From assembly GCA_027489955.1 (NCBI GenBank), contig JAIXYZ010000013.1, positions 1,258,528 to 1,322,527 of the forward strand: DNA of 64,000 nt, given 5' to 3'. The DNA comes from Hyphomicrobiales bacterium. GTDB taxonomy: Bacteria; Pseudomonadota; Alphaproteobacteria; Rhizobiales; Beijerinckiaceae. A model generated the notes under the pieces. That model had not been told where the DNA came from. It was given only the letters and a program-made list of their open reading frames with translations, and did no database searches. How positions within the stretch are numbered: position 1 is the first letter of the stretch; each line of letters starts with the position of its first letter. The position numbers were made by a program, and so were the translations under genes. This document shows positions 55,869 to 64,000 of the stretch, in pieces.

Positions 55869-56402
55869 TTACTTCTTCTTGCCTTCCTTGCGGAAGATGA
55901 ACTCGTCGGCGTACTTCACGCCCTTGCCCTTGTAGGGCTCGGGCCCGCGGAACTCGCGGATCTCCGCGGCGGTCTGGCCGACCTTCTGCTTGTCGATGCC
56001 GGAGACCACGATCTCGGTCGGCTTGGGCGTCACGATCGTGATGCCGGCCGGGATCTCGTAGTCCACGTCGTGGCTGTAGCCGAGCGACAGCTTGAGAACC
56101 TTGCCGGCGACGGCGGCGCGGTAACCCACGCCGTTGATCTCCAGCTTCTTCTCGAAGCCCTTCGACACGCCCTCGATGAGGTTGTTCACCATCGAGCGCG
56201 ACAGGCCCCACTTGGCCCGCGCGTCCTTGGACTGGTCGCGCGGATCGACCTTGATCTCGCCGTTCTCAAGCTTGACCAGCACCGCCTCGGGAACGACGAA
56301 GGACAGTTCGCCCTTCGCCCCCTTGATGCGGACCTGCTGGCCGTCGACGTTGGCCGTGACACCGGCGGGAACCGCCACGGGCTTCTTGCCTACACGAGAC
56401 AT
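55869..56402 (-). CDS. rplF: 50S ribosomal protein L6
   Basis: A 177-aa L6: [40 protein letters not shown], and [15 protein letters not shown] near the end. Twelve bp before rplR. Confidence 0.97.
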   Translation of the reverse strand: MSRVGKKPVAVPAGVTANVDGQQVRIKGAKGELSFVVPEAVLVKLENGEIKVDPRDQSKDARAKWGLSRSMVNNLIEGVSKGFEKKLEINGVGYRAAVAGKVLKLSLGYSHDVDYEIPAGITIVTPKPTEIVVSGIDKQKVGQTAAEIREFRGPEPYKGKGVKYADEFIFRKEGKKK

Positions 56403-56437
56403 TGTGCTTCTCCGTCAGGTTGCGAGCGTTCGGCAGG

Positions 56438-56836
56438 TCAGAAGACCGTGCAGAGCACTTCGCCGCCCACGTTCTGCTCCCGGGCCGCGTGATCGGACAT
56501 CACGCCGCGCGGGGTCGAGAGGATGGTGATGCCGAGGCCGTCGGCAACGCGCGGCATGGCGCTGACCGAGGCATAGACCCGGCGTCCGGGCTTGGACACG
56601 CGGGCGATCTCGCGGATGACCGGAGTGCCCTCGTAATACTTCAGCTCCACCTCGAACTCCGTCCGGCCGTTGCCGAACTCGGTGGTGGAATAGCCGCGGA
56701 TGTAGCCTTCCTCCTTGAGCACGTCGAGGACGCGCGCCCGGAGCTTGGAGCCCGGCGTGGTGACCGTGCTCTTGCGGCGCATCTGCGCGTTGCGGATGCG
56801 GGTCAGCAGATCGCCAAGCGGATCGTTGATCGCCAT
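56438..56836 (-). CDS. rpsH: 30S ribosomal protein S8
   Basis: A 132-aa S8: [20 protein letters not shown] and the signature [14 protein letters not shown]. In E. coli S8 represses the spc operon; a target here is not identified. Confidence 0.97.
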   Translation of the reverse strand: MAINDPLGDLLTRIRNAQMRRKSTVTTPGSKLRARVLDVLKEEGYIRGYSTTEFGNGRTEFEVELKYYEGTPVIREIARVSKPGRRVYASVSAMPRVADGLGITILSTPRGVMSDHAAREQNVGGEVLCTVF

Positions 56837-56851
56837 TGTGCGTCCCTCCCC

Positions 56852-57157
56852 TTACCAGCTGGACTTGACGAGACCGGGCACCAGGCCACGGTTGCCAAGC
56901 TCGCGAAGCGCGATGCGGCTCATCTTCAGCTTCCGGTAGACGGCCCGCGGACGGCCCGTCACCTCGCAGCGATTGCGCACGCGGGTGGGGTTGGCGTTGC
57001 GCGGCAGGGCCGCGAGCTTGAGGCGCGCCTCGAAGCGCTCCTCCATCGCCTTGGATTCGTCGTTAGCGACGGCGAGAAGCCGGGCGCGCTTGCCCGCATA
57101 CTTCTTCGCCAGGCGCTGACGCCGGTTGTTCTTCTCGACAGAACTCTTCTTTGCCAT
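56852..57157 (-). CDS. rpsN: 30S ribosomal protein S14
   Basis: A 101-aa long-form S14 without the zinc-binding CxxC pairs: [20 protein letters not shown] and [19 protein letters not shown]. Confidence 0.97.
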   Translation of the reverse strand: MAKKSSVEKNNRRQRLAKKYAGKRARLLAVANDESKAMEERFEARLKLAALPRNANPTRVRNRCEVTGRPRAVYRKLKMSRIALRELGNRGLVPGLVKSSW

Positions 57158-57202
57158 GTTGTCTCTCCGGTGTCCGCGTCTGAGGTCAGCGAAACACTGT
57201 CC

Positions 57203-57769
57203 TCACTGCCGGAACGGGAAGTTGAAATGCTTCAGGAGCGCCCGGGCCTCCTCGTCCGTCTTCGCCGTCGTGCAGACGATGACGTCCATGCCCCAGACCG
57301 CCTCGGCCTTGTCGTAGTTGATTTCAGGGAACACCAGGTGCTCCTTGATGCCGAGGGCGAAGTTGCCCCGACCGTCGAAGGACTTCGGGTTCAGGCCGCG
57401 GAAGTCGCGGACGCGCGGGAGCGCGATCGTGACCAGGCGGTCGATGAACTCGTACATCCGCTCGCGGCGGAGGGTGACCTTGGCGCCGATCGGCATGTTC
57501 TCGCGGACCTTGAAGCCCGCGATCGCCTTGCGCGCCTTGGTGATGACCGGCTTTTGACCGGCGATCAGCGCCAGGTCGGCAGCGGCCACCGAGGCCTTCT
57601 TGGAATCGCCGGTGGACTCACCGACGCCCATGTTGATGACGATCTTCTCGATGCGCGGCACCTCGAGGGCGTTCTTGTAACCGAACTCCTCGACCATCTT
57701 GCTGCGCACGACCTCGTCGTAGTGCTTGCGCAGGCGCGGCGTGTAGCCGTTGATCTGAGCATCAGCCAT
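57203..57769 (-). CDS. rplE: 50S ribosomal protein L5
   Basis: A 188-aa L5: [33 protein letters not shown] and [20 protein letters not shown]. Its ATG overlaps the rplX end by 8 bp. Confidence 0.97.
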   Translation of the reverse strand: MADAQINGYTPRLRKHYDEVVRSKMVEEFGYKNALEVPRIEKIVINMGVGESTGDSKKASVAAADLALIAGQKPVITKARKAIAGFKVRENMPIGAKVTLRRERMYEFIDRLVTIALPRVRDFRGLNPKSFDGRGNFALGIKEHLVFPEINYDKAEAVWGMDVIVCTTAKTDEEARALLKHFNFPFRQ

Positions 57770-58079
57770 CGATCAGCTCCCCGGAACGCTTGGCGACCCG
57801 CACCTTCCGGCCGTCGTCCAGAATCTTGAAACCGACGCGCGTGGCCTTGCCGTCCTTCGGGTCGGCGAGCGCGAGATTGGACAGGTGGAGCGGCAGCTCC
57901 TTGGAGATGATGCCGCCTTCCTGGGTCTGGGTCTGGCGCTGGTGGCGCTTGACCACGTTGACGCCGCGGACCAGCGCCTTGGACTCGGACGGGAGGACGC
58001 GGACGACCTCGCCCGACTTGCCCTTGTCGCGGCCGGTGATGACGACGACCTTGTCGCCCTTCTTGATCTTCGCGGCCAT
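57762..58079 (-). CDS. rplX: 50S ribosomal protein L24
   Basis: A 105-aa L24 with the KOW motif [20 protein letters not shown] and [18 protein letters not shown]. Start at 58079 sits on the rplN stop (TGATG-like overlap). Confidence 0.97.
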   Translation of the reverse strand: MAAKIKKGDKVVVITGRDKGKSGEVVRVLPSESKALVRGVNVVKRHQRQTQTQEGGIISKELPLHLSNLALADPKDGKATRVGFKILDDGRKVRVAKRSGELIDG

Positions 58080-58447
58080 CAGAGCACCTCCGGCGCCAGC
58101 GAGATGATTTTCATGTGGTTCTTGGCACGCAGCTCGCGCGGCACGGGCCCGAAGATACGGGTGCCGACCGGCTCCTTCTGATTGTTGATCAGAACGGCGG
58201 CGTTCTTGTCGAACCGGATGACGGAGCCGTCGGCGCGGCGGATGTCCTTGGCCGTGCGAACCACGACCGCCTTCATCACGTCGCCCTTCTTCACGCGACC
58301 GCGCGGAATGGCTTCCTTCACCGAAACGACGATGATGTCGCCGACGCCGGCATACTTGCGCTTCGAGCCGCCGAGCACCTTGATGCACATCACGCGGCGA
58401 GCGCCCGAATTATCGGCGACGTCCAGATTCGTCTGCATCTGGATCAT
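58079..58447 (-). CDS. rplN: 50S ribosomal protein L14
   Basis: A 122-aa L14: [20 protein letters not shown] and [19 protein letters not shown] [20 protein letters not shown]. First gene of the spc operon; a 115-bp gap separates it from rpsQ. Confidence 0.98.
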   Translation of the reverse strand: MIQMQTNLDVADNSGARRVMCIKVLGGSKRKYAGVGDIIVVSVKEAIPRGRVKKGDVMKAVVVRTAKDIRRADGSVIRFDKNAAVLINNQKEPVGTRIFGPVPRELRAKNHMKIISLAPEVL

Positions 58448-58480
58448 GGTCTTGATCCTTTCTCTGTTTCAGACCGGTTT

Positions 58481-58507
58481 CCCGCCGAGGGCTTTCACCC
58501 TGGCGGG
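58481..58507. promoter_or_regulatory. Hairpin in the rpsQ-rplN gap
   Basis: CCCGCC-AGGG / CCCT-GGCGGG with a single bulged G and a 6-base loop, in the 115-bp gap before rplN. It sits at the S10/spc operon border; attenuation or processing are possible. Confidence 0.55.
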
Positions 58508-58562
58508 ACTACGCCTGACGGGGGTTCTGACGCCCCTATCAATTTTCTAGCCGCGAGCCTTC

Positions 58563-58805
58563 TCAGGCTGACGGAGCGTTTTCCAGCGCGACCCAGGTCT
58601 TGAGCCTGGAAATCGGCTTGGATTCCTCGATCCACACGACGTCGCCGACCTTGAACCGGTTGGCCTCGTCATGGGCGTGGTAGTTCTTGGAGCGACGGAC
58701 CGTCTTCTTCAAGAGCGGGTGCGTGTAGCGCCGTTCGACCTTCACGACAATAGTTTTTTCCTGCTTGTCGCTGACGACGACGCCCTGAAGAACGCGTTTG
58801 GGCAT
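58563..58805 (-). CDS. rpsQ: 30S ribosomal protein S17
   Basis: An 80-aa S17: [20 protein letters not shown] and [20 protein letters not shown]. Last gene of the S10 operon. Confidence 0.97.
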   Translation of the reverse strand: MPKRVLQGVVVSDKQEKTIVVKVERRYTHPLLKKTVRRSKNYHAHDEANRFKVGDVVWIEESKPISRLKTWVALENAPSA

Positions 58806-58815
58806 GGTTCTCTCC

Positions 58816-59031
58816 TCAGGCCTTCGCCGCTTCGGTCGCCTTGCGGGTGCGGATCGTCTGGATCCGCGCGATGTCCCTGCGGACCTCGCGCACCCGGGCG
58901 GTGTTCTCCAGCTGGCCCGTGGCCCGCTGGAAGCGAAGGTTGAACTGTTCCTTCTTCAGCTTCAGGAGCTCGTCCTGGAGCTGGTCGGTCGACATGGCAC
59001 CGAGGTCGGAAAGCCGCTGCTTGGTCTTCAT
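58816..59031 (-). CDS. rpmC: 50S ribosomal protein L29
   Basis: A 71-aa two-helix L29: [40 protein letters not shown]. It lies at the tunnel exit near L23. Confidence 0.97.
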   Translation of the reverse strand: MKTKQRLSDLGAMSTDQLQDELLKLKKEQFNLRFQRATGQLENTARVREVRRDIARIQTIRTRKATEAAKA

Positions 59032-59043
59032 GATCTGAAATCC

Positions 59044-59457
59044 TTACTCGGCGATGCGCTCGATGACGCGGGTCTTGATCGGGAGCTTCGCCGCGCCGAG
59101 GCGGAGAGCCTCCTTGGCGATCTCCGACGACACGCCGTCGATCTCGAACATGATGCGGCCGGGCTTGACGCGGCAGGCCCAGTACTCGGGCGAACCCTTA
59201 CCCTTACCCATGCGCACCTCGGTCGGCTTGTCCGACACCGGCACGTCCGGGAAGATCCGGATCCACACCCGGCCGGCGCGCTTCATCTCGCGGGTGATCG
59301 CGCGGCGGGCCGCCTCGATCTGCCGCGCGGTGACCCGCTCCGGCTCCAGGGCCTTCAGGCCGAACTGGCCGAAGTTGAGCTCCGTGCCGCCCTTGGCCGT
59401 ACCATGGATACGGCCCTTGAACTGCTTGCGGAACTTGGTCTTCTTGGGGGAAAGCAT
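59044..59457 (-). CDS. rplP: 50S ribosomal protein L16
   Basis: A 137-aa L16: [40 protein letters not shown]. Full length; nineteen bp before it lies rpsC. Confidence 0.97.
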   Translation of the reverse strand: MLSPKKTKFRKQFKGRIHGTAKGGTELNFGQFGLKALEPERVTARQIEAARRAITREMKRAGRVWIRIFPDVPVSDKPTEVRMGKGKGSPEYWACRVKPGRIMFEIDGVSSEIAKEALRLGAAKLPIKTRVIERIAE

Positions 59458-59476
59458 CGCTTTGGCTCCAAAAACC

Positions 59477-60190
59477 TTACGCCGCTGCGTCGCGGCGGCC
59501 GCCGCCGGACGACCGCTGGCCGCCCTCTTCGGCGAGACGCTTGTCCTGCGCCATCGGATCGTGCTCGAGGACCTCGCCCTTGAAGATCCAGACCTTCACG
59601 CCGCACGTGCCGTACGTCGTGAACGCGGTGGCGATGCCGTAGTCCACGTCCGCGCGCAGCGTGTGCAGCGGAACGCGGCCCTCGCGGTACCACTCCATGC
59701 GCGCGATCTCGGCGCCGCCGAGACGGCCGGAGCAGTTGATCCGGATGCCCTCGGCGCCCAGGCGCATGGCGGACTGGACGGCCCGCTTCATCGCCCGGCG
59801 GAAGGCCACGCGGCGCTCCAGCTGCTGGGCGATCGACTCGGCCACCAGCGTGGCGTCGATCTCGGGCTTGCGCACCTCGACGATGTTGATCGCGACATCC
59901 GCGTCGGTCATCTTCGCGACGACCTTGCGCAGCTTGTCGATGTCGGCGCCCTTCTTGCCGATCACCACGCCCGGGCGGGCGGAGTGGATCGTCACGCGGC
60001 ACTTCCGATGCGGGCGCTCGATCACGATCTTGGAGACGGCCGCCTGCTTTAGGAGCTTCATCAGCGCCTCGCGGATGGCCATGTCCTCGTGAACGAGCTT
60101 GCCGTATTCGCCCTTGTTGGCGAACCAGCGGCTGTCCCACGTCCGGTTGATGCCGAGACGCAGACCGATCGGGTTGATTTTCTGACCCAT
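59477..60190 (-). CDS. rpsC: 30S ribosomal protein S3
   Basis: A 237-aa S3: [22 protein letters not shown] domain [14 protein letters not shown] and the S3 C-domain [20 protein letters not shown]. Its C-terminus carries a Gly/Ser/Arg-rich tail. Confidence 0.98.
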   Translation of the reverse strand: MGQKINPIGLRLGINRTWDSRWFANKGEYGKLVHEDMAIREALMKLLKQAAVSKIVIERPHRKCRVTIHSARPGVVIGKKGADIDKLRKVVAKMTDADVAINIVEVRKPEIDATLVAESIAQQLERRVAFRRAMKRAVQSAMRLGAEGIRINCSGRLGGAEIARMEWYREGRVPLHTLRADVDYGIATAFTTYGTCGVKVWIFKGEVLEHDPMAQDKRLAEEGGQRSSGGGRRDAAA

Positions 60191-60200
60191 CGATTTCTCC

Positions 60201-60581
60201 TCAGGCCGTCTCGGCCGTTTCGCGAACGACGACCGTCAGGTTCGCGAAGGGCTTCATGATCCGGGCGCCGCGACCGCGGGCACGGGCATGGAACCGCTTC
60301 ATGACGAGCGCCTTGCCGACATAGGCCTCGGCGACGACGAGATCGTCGACGTCGAGGTTGTGGTTGTTCTCGGCGTTGGCGATCGCGCTCTCCAGCGTCT
60401 TCTTGACGTCGACCGCGATGCGCTTGCGGCTGAACTGGAGGTCGGCGAGTGCCGTCGAGACCTTCTTGCCGCGGATGAGCTGGGCCACCAGGTTCAGCTT
60501 CTGGGGCGAGACGCGCAGGTTACGCGTCACGGCCTTGGCTTCCTGGTCGCTCAGGGCGCGGGGAGTGGCGGGCTTGGCCAT
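60201..60581 (-). CDS. rplV: 50S ribosomal protein L22
   Basis: A 126-aa L22: [40 protein letters not shown] and [20 protein letters not shown], the tunnel loop. Confidence 0.97.
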   Translation of the reverse strand: MAKPATPRALSDQEAKAVTRNLRVSPQKLNLVAQLIRGKKVSTALADLQFSRKRIAVDVKKTLESAIANAENNHNLDVDDLVVAEAYVGKALVMKRFHARARGRGARIMKPFANLTVVVRETAETA

Positions 60582-60598
60582 CTGTCATCTCCCTCCGG

Positions 60599-60877
60599 TT
60601 ACTTCTTCTTCGCCTTCTTGTCGGCAGCGTGGCCGTAGAAGGTGCGGGTCGGCGAGAACTCGCCGAACTTATGGCCGACCATCTCCTCGGTGACGTGCAC
60701 CGGGATATGCTTCTGCCCGTTATAGACGCCGAAGTTGAGGCCCACGAACTGCGGCAGGATCGTGGAGCGACGGCTCCAGATCTTGATCACATCGCTGCGC
60801 CCCGAAGCGCGGGCGGCTTCGGCCTTCTTGAGGAGGTAGCCGTCGATAAACGGACCCTTCCAAACCGAACGTGTCAT
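60599..60877 (-). CDS. rpsS: 30S ribosomal protein S19
   Basis: A 92-aa S19: [40 protein letters not shown] and [19 protein letters not shown]. Confidence 0.98.
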   Translation of the reverse strand: MTRSVWKGPFIDGYLLKKAEAARASGRSDVIKIWSRRSTILPQFVGLNFGVYNGQKHIPVHVTEEMVGHKFGEFSPTRTFYGHAADKKAKKK

Positions 60878-60890
60878 CGCTCGCGGTTCC

Positions 60891-61727
60891 TTACTTCTTG
60901 CGCTTGTGGCGGCTGGACACGATGAACTTGTCCGTCCGCTTGTTGACGCGCGTCTTCTTGCCCTTGGTCGGCTTGCCCCACGGCGTGACCGGGTGACGGC
61001 CGCCGGAGGTGCGGCCTTCGCCGCCGCCGTGCGGATGGTCGATCGGGTTCATCGTGACGCCACGATTGTGAGGCTTGCGGCCGAGCCAGCGGTTGCGGCC
61101 GGCCTTGCCCATGTTGATGTTCATGTGGTCGGGGTTCGAGACCGCGCCCACCGTGCCGAAGCACTGGCCGTGCACCAGGCGCTGCTCGCCCGAGTTGAGC
61201 CGCAGGATCACGTAGCCGTCGTCGCGGCCCACGATCTGCGCGTAGGTGCCGGCCGAACGGGCCAGCGCGCCGCCCTTGCCCACCTTCAGCTCGACATTGT
61301 GCACGATCGTGCCGATCGGCATGTTGGCGAGCGGCATGGCGTTGCCGGGCTTGATGTCCACGTTCTCGCCGGCGACGACGGTGTCGCCCACCGAGAGGCG
61401 CTGCGGCGCCAGGATGTAGGCCTGCGCCCCACCCTCGTAGCCGATCAGCGCGATGAACGCCGTGCGGTTGGGATCGTACTCGATCCGCTCCACCTTGCCC
61501 GCCACGTTGAGCTGGCCCCGGCGCTTGAAGTCCACGATGCGGTAGGCACGCTTGTGCCCGCCGCCGCGGAAGCGGACGGTGATCCGGCCCAGATTGTTAC
61601 GGCCGCCGGAGGCGCTGAGGCCCTCGGTCAGCGACTTGACCGGCTTGCCCTTGTAGAGCTCGCTGCGGTCCACGATCACGAGCTGGCGAAGGCTCGGGGT
61701 GACCGGCTTGAATGATTTCAAAGCCAT
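60891..61727 (-). CDS. rplB: 50S ribosomal protein L2
   Basis: A 278-aa L2 of the peptidyl-transferase region: [20 protein letters not shown] and the conserved [20 protein letters not shown]. Confidence 0.98.
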   Translation of the reverse strand: MALKSFKPVTPSLRQLVIVDRSELYKGKPVKSLTEGLSASGGRNNLGRITVRFRGGGHKRAYRIVDFKRRGQLNVAGKVERIEYDPNRTAFIALIGYEGGAQAYILAPQRLSVGDTVVAGENVDIKPGNAMPLANMPIGTIVHNVELKVGKGGALARSAGTYAQIVGRDDGYVILRLNSGEQRLVHGQCFGTVGAVSNPDHMNINMGKAGRNRWLGRKPHNRGVTMNPIDHPHGGGEGRTSGGRHPVTPWGKPTKGKKTRVNKRTDKFIVSSRHKRKK

Positions 61728-61749
61728 GGCTTCGTTCCTTCAACCTATC

Positions 61750-62046
61750 TCAAAGGCCGGTCGTGACGTCGATCGACTGGCCTTCAGCCAGCGTCACGAC
61801 CGCCTTCTTGACGTCCGAGCGCTGGCCGAGCCGGCCGCGGAACGCCTTGACCTTGCCCTTGGTGACCAGGGTGTTCACACCCGTCACCTTGACATCGAAA
61901 AGCTTCTCGACCGCCGCCTTGATCTGCGGCTTCGTCGCGGTCTTGGAGACCTTGAAGACGACCTTGTTCTGCTCGGAGGAGGTCGTCGCCTTTTCGGTGA
62001 CGACCGGGCCGACGATCACGTCGTAATGGCGCGGATCCTGACTCAT
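61750..62046 (-). CDS. rplW: 50S ribosomal protein L23
   Basis: A 98-aa L23: [40 protein letters not shown]. Its ATG overlaps the rplD stop by 4 bp. Confidence 0.97.
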   Translation of the reverse strand: MSQDPRHYDVIVGPVVTEKATTSSEQNKVVFKVSKTATKPQIKAAVEKLFDVKVTGVNTLVTKGKVKAFRGRLGQRSDVKKAVVTLAEGQSIDVTTGL

Positions 62047-62663
62047 TTGAAGCGCGCCTCCAGCGCATCGACGGCATCCTTGGTCAGAACCAGGGTGTCA
62101 CGCCGCAGGATGTCGTAGACGTTGATGCCCTGGACCGGCAGCACGTCGACGTTCGGGATGTTGCGGGCCGCGCGGCCGAAATTGGCATCGACCTCGGCGC
62201 CGGAGACGATCAGCACGCTGTTCAGGCCGAGCTTGCCGAACCGCTCCTTGAGCGCCTTGGTCTTCGGCTCGTCGGCGACGGCCTTGTCCACGACGATCAG
62301 GGTCTGCGCCTTGGCCTTGGCCGACAGGGCATGCTTCAGGGCCAGGGCGCGCACCTTCTTGGGAAGGTCGTGCTCGTGGCTCCGGTTGACCGGGCCGAAA
62401 GCCTTGCCGCCGCCGCGGAACTGCGGAGCCGACGCCGCGCCGTGACGCGCGTTGCCCGAGCCCTTCTGCTTGTACAGCTTCTTGGTCGTGCGGTCGATTT
62501 CCGAGCGGCCGAGCGTCTTGTGCGTGCCGGCGCGACGCTTGGCGAGCTGCCAGCGCACGCAACGGGCGATCAGGTCCTGGCGCGGCTCGAGACCGAAAAT
62601 GGCCTCGTTGAGCTCGATCGCGCCGGCCTTGCCGCCGTCGAGAGTGGTCACATCGAGCTTCAT
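62043..62663 (-). CDS. rplD: 50S ribosomal protein L4
   Basis: A 206-aa L4: [40 protein letters not shown]. The start at 62663 shares one base with the rplC stop (TGATG). In E. coli L4 controls the S10 operon through a leader. Confidence 0.97.
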   Translation of the reverse strand: MKLDVTTLDGGKAGAIELNEAIFGLEPRQDLIARCVRWQLAKRRAGTHKTLGRSEIDRTTKKLYKQKGSGNARHGAASAPQFRGGGKAFGPVNRSHEHDLPKKVRALALKHALSAKAKAQTLIVVDKAVADEPKTKALKERFGKLGLNSVLIVSGAEVDANFGRAARNIPNVDVLPVQGINVYDILRRDTLVLTKDAVDALEARFK

Positions 62664-63403
62664 CACGCGTTCTCCTGACCTTCGGTCTGAGCCTCAGGGG
62701 CAGCCTGCGGCGCGTCCGCGGCGGAACCCGCCTCGCGGAACTTGCCCGGCATCGGCGCATCCTTCGGCAGCGCGCGCTTGACCGCGTCGCGCACCGTGAT
62801 CCAGCCGCCGGCCACGCCGGGAACGGCGCCCTGCACCAGGATCAGGCCGCGCTCGACGTCCGTCTGCACGACCTTCAGGTTCTGCGTCGTGACCTTCTCG
62901 ACGCCGAGGTGTCCCGGCATCTTCTTGTTCTTGAAGGTCTTGCCCGGATCCTGGCGGCCACCGGTCGAACCGATGGAGCGGTGCGAGATGGACACGCCGT
63001 GCGAGGCGCGAAGACCGCCGAAGTTCCAGCGCTTCATGCCGCCGGCAAAGCCCTTGCCGGTCGTCGTGCCGCTGACGTCGACGAACTGCCCGACGACGAA
63101 GTGGTCGGCCGTGATCTCGGCGCCGACGGGGATCAGGCGATCCTCCGGCACGCGGAACTCGGCGAGCTTCTTCTTGGGCTCGACCTGGGCGACGGCGAAG
63201 CGGCCGCGCTCGGCCCGGGAGACGTTCTTCACCTTCGCGGTGCCGACGCCGACCTGGAGCGCGGTGTAGCCGTTCTTCTCGACGGTGCGGTGGGCGACCA
63301 CCTGGCACTGTTCGATCTGCAGCACGGTGACGGGAACATGCTCGCCGGCGTCCGTGAAGACCCGGGTCATCCCGACTTTCTTAGCGATCACGCCTGAGCG
63401 CAT
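62663..63403 (-). CDS. rplC: 50S ribosomal protein L3
   Basis: A 246-aa L3: [60 protein letters not shown]. About 30 acidic/Ala-rich residues extend the C-terminus. Confidence 0.97.
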   Translation of the reverse strand: MRSGVIAKKVGMTRVFTDAGEHVPVTVLQIEQCQVVAHRTVEKNGYTALQVGVGTAKVKNVSRAERGRFAVAQVEPKKKLAEFRVPEDRLIPVGAEITADHFVVGQFVDVSGTTTGKGFAGGMKRWNFGGLRASHGVSISHRSIGSTGGRQDPGKTFKNKKMPGHLGVEKVTTQNLKVVQTDVERGLILVQGAVPGVAGGWITVRDAVKRALPKDAPMPGKFREAGSAADAPQAAPEAQTEGQENA

Positions 63404-63449
63404 CTGCGTATCCTCTAAGGCGTTTAAAACCACCTGATCCGTTGCCGGA

Positions 63450-63758
<309 letters not shown>

Positions 63759-63795
63759 AGGGAAACCCTCGGGCCGAACTTAAAGGGAGGAAGGG

Positions 63796-63829
63796 GGGCG
63801 CCGCGTTTCGGCGAAACGCTGCGGCGCCC
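63796..63829 (-). terminator. Long hairpin between tuf and rpsJ
   Basis: Stem GGGCGCC-GCGTTTC / GAAACGC-(TGC)-GGCGCCC with loop GGC. Pyrimidines follow on the minus strand but no T-run. It may end part of the str-operon transcripts after tuf or protect the tuf 3-prime end. Confidence 0.6.
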
Positions 63830-63841
63830 TCCTCCGCTCGA

Positions 63842-64000
<159 letters not shown>

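Overview
The window is a high-GC chromosomal segment of an alphaproteobacterium. It is most likely a member of Hyphomicrobiales (Rhizobiales). The evidence is the divK - DUF3572 - dinB start, the EipB (DUF1849) envelope protein, clpS-clpA next to a phasin, DUF1489, an ATP12-type chaperone behind crcB-rluC-HAD, and a contiguous tuf/S10/spc/alpha ribosomal block without rpmJ. Genus is not determined. No insertion sequence, prophage, integrase or CRISPR array was seen; the window reads as stable core genome with ordinary accessory genes between conserved blocks.

Layout. 1-9.0 kb: cell-cycle regulator DivK (cut by the left edge), DNA polymerase IV, EipB, RidA, a GDPD/GNAT/HIT run, then clpS-clpA with a small membrane protein behind it. 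9.2-15.9 kb: phasin with a promoter and a possible PhaR operator, a SPOR-tailed D-Ala-D-Ala carboxypeptidase, a J-domain membrane protein, panC, an ArsR/AHSA1 pair and a GST. 15.9-25.4 kb: methylcrotonyl-CoA carboxylase alpha and beta subunits, an SDR, a CDF-like membrane protein, a Kef-type antiporter, small envelope proteins, lipB and a lone FliN-like protein. 25.46-28.4 kb: tRNA-Leu(GAG), an HWE/HisKA_2 sensor kinase and a LOV blue-light hybrid kinase. 28.6-45.9 kb: mgtE, a GH25 muramidase, a polysaccharide flippase/acyltransferase pair, isovaleryl-CoA dehydrogenase, a lytic transglycosylase, and many small enzymes and DUF proteins, ending in a crcB-rluC-(30-aa ORF)-HAD-ATP12 operon. 46-49.3 kb: rarA, a DegP-type protease and, divergent to it, a BLUF blue-light protein. 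49.3-64 kb: rplQ back to tuf, all on the minus strand.

Themes. (1) Light and stress: a LOV kinase and a BLUF protein lie within 22 kb, and three sites matching the alphaproteobacterial general-stress (EcfG) promoter, GGAAC-N16/17-CGTT, sit just upstream of mgtE, a small secreted protein and a lytic transglycosylase. (2) Leucine catabolism: isovaleryl-CoA dehydrogenase and both methylcrotonyl-CoA carboxylase subunits are present but scattered over 18 kb. (3) Cell envelope: EipB, carboxypeptidase, muramidase, transglycosylase, YdcF and DegP.

The most unusual structures are a four-copy, exact 21-bp-period TGAATC repeat that is also a 30-codon ORF fitted between the rluC stop and the HAD start, and long perfect hairpins in several intercistronic gaps of the ribosomal operons. 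Several genes (clpA, fliN-like, ydcF, acylphosphatase, HAD) appear to start with TTG, rpoA and degP with GTG, and one acetyltransferase has no ordinary start codon at the expected place.
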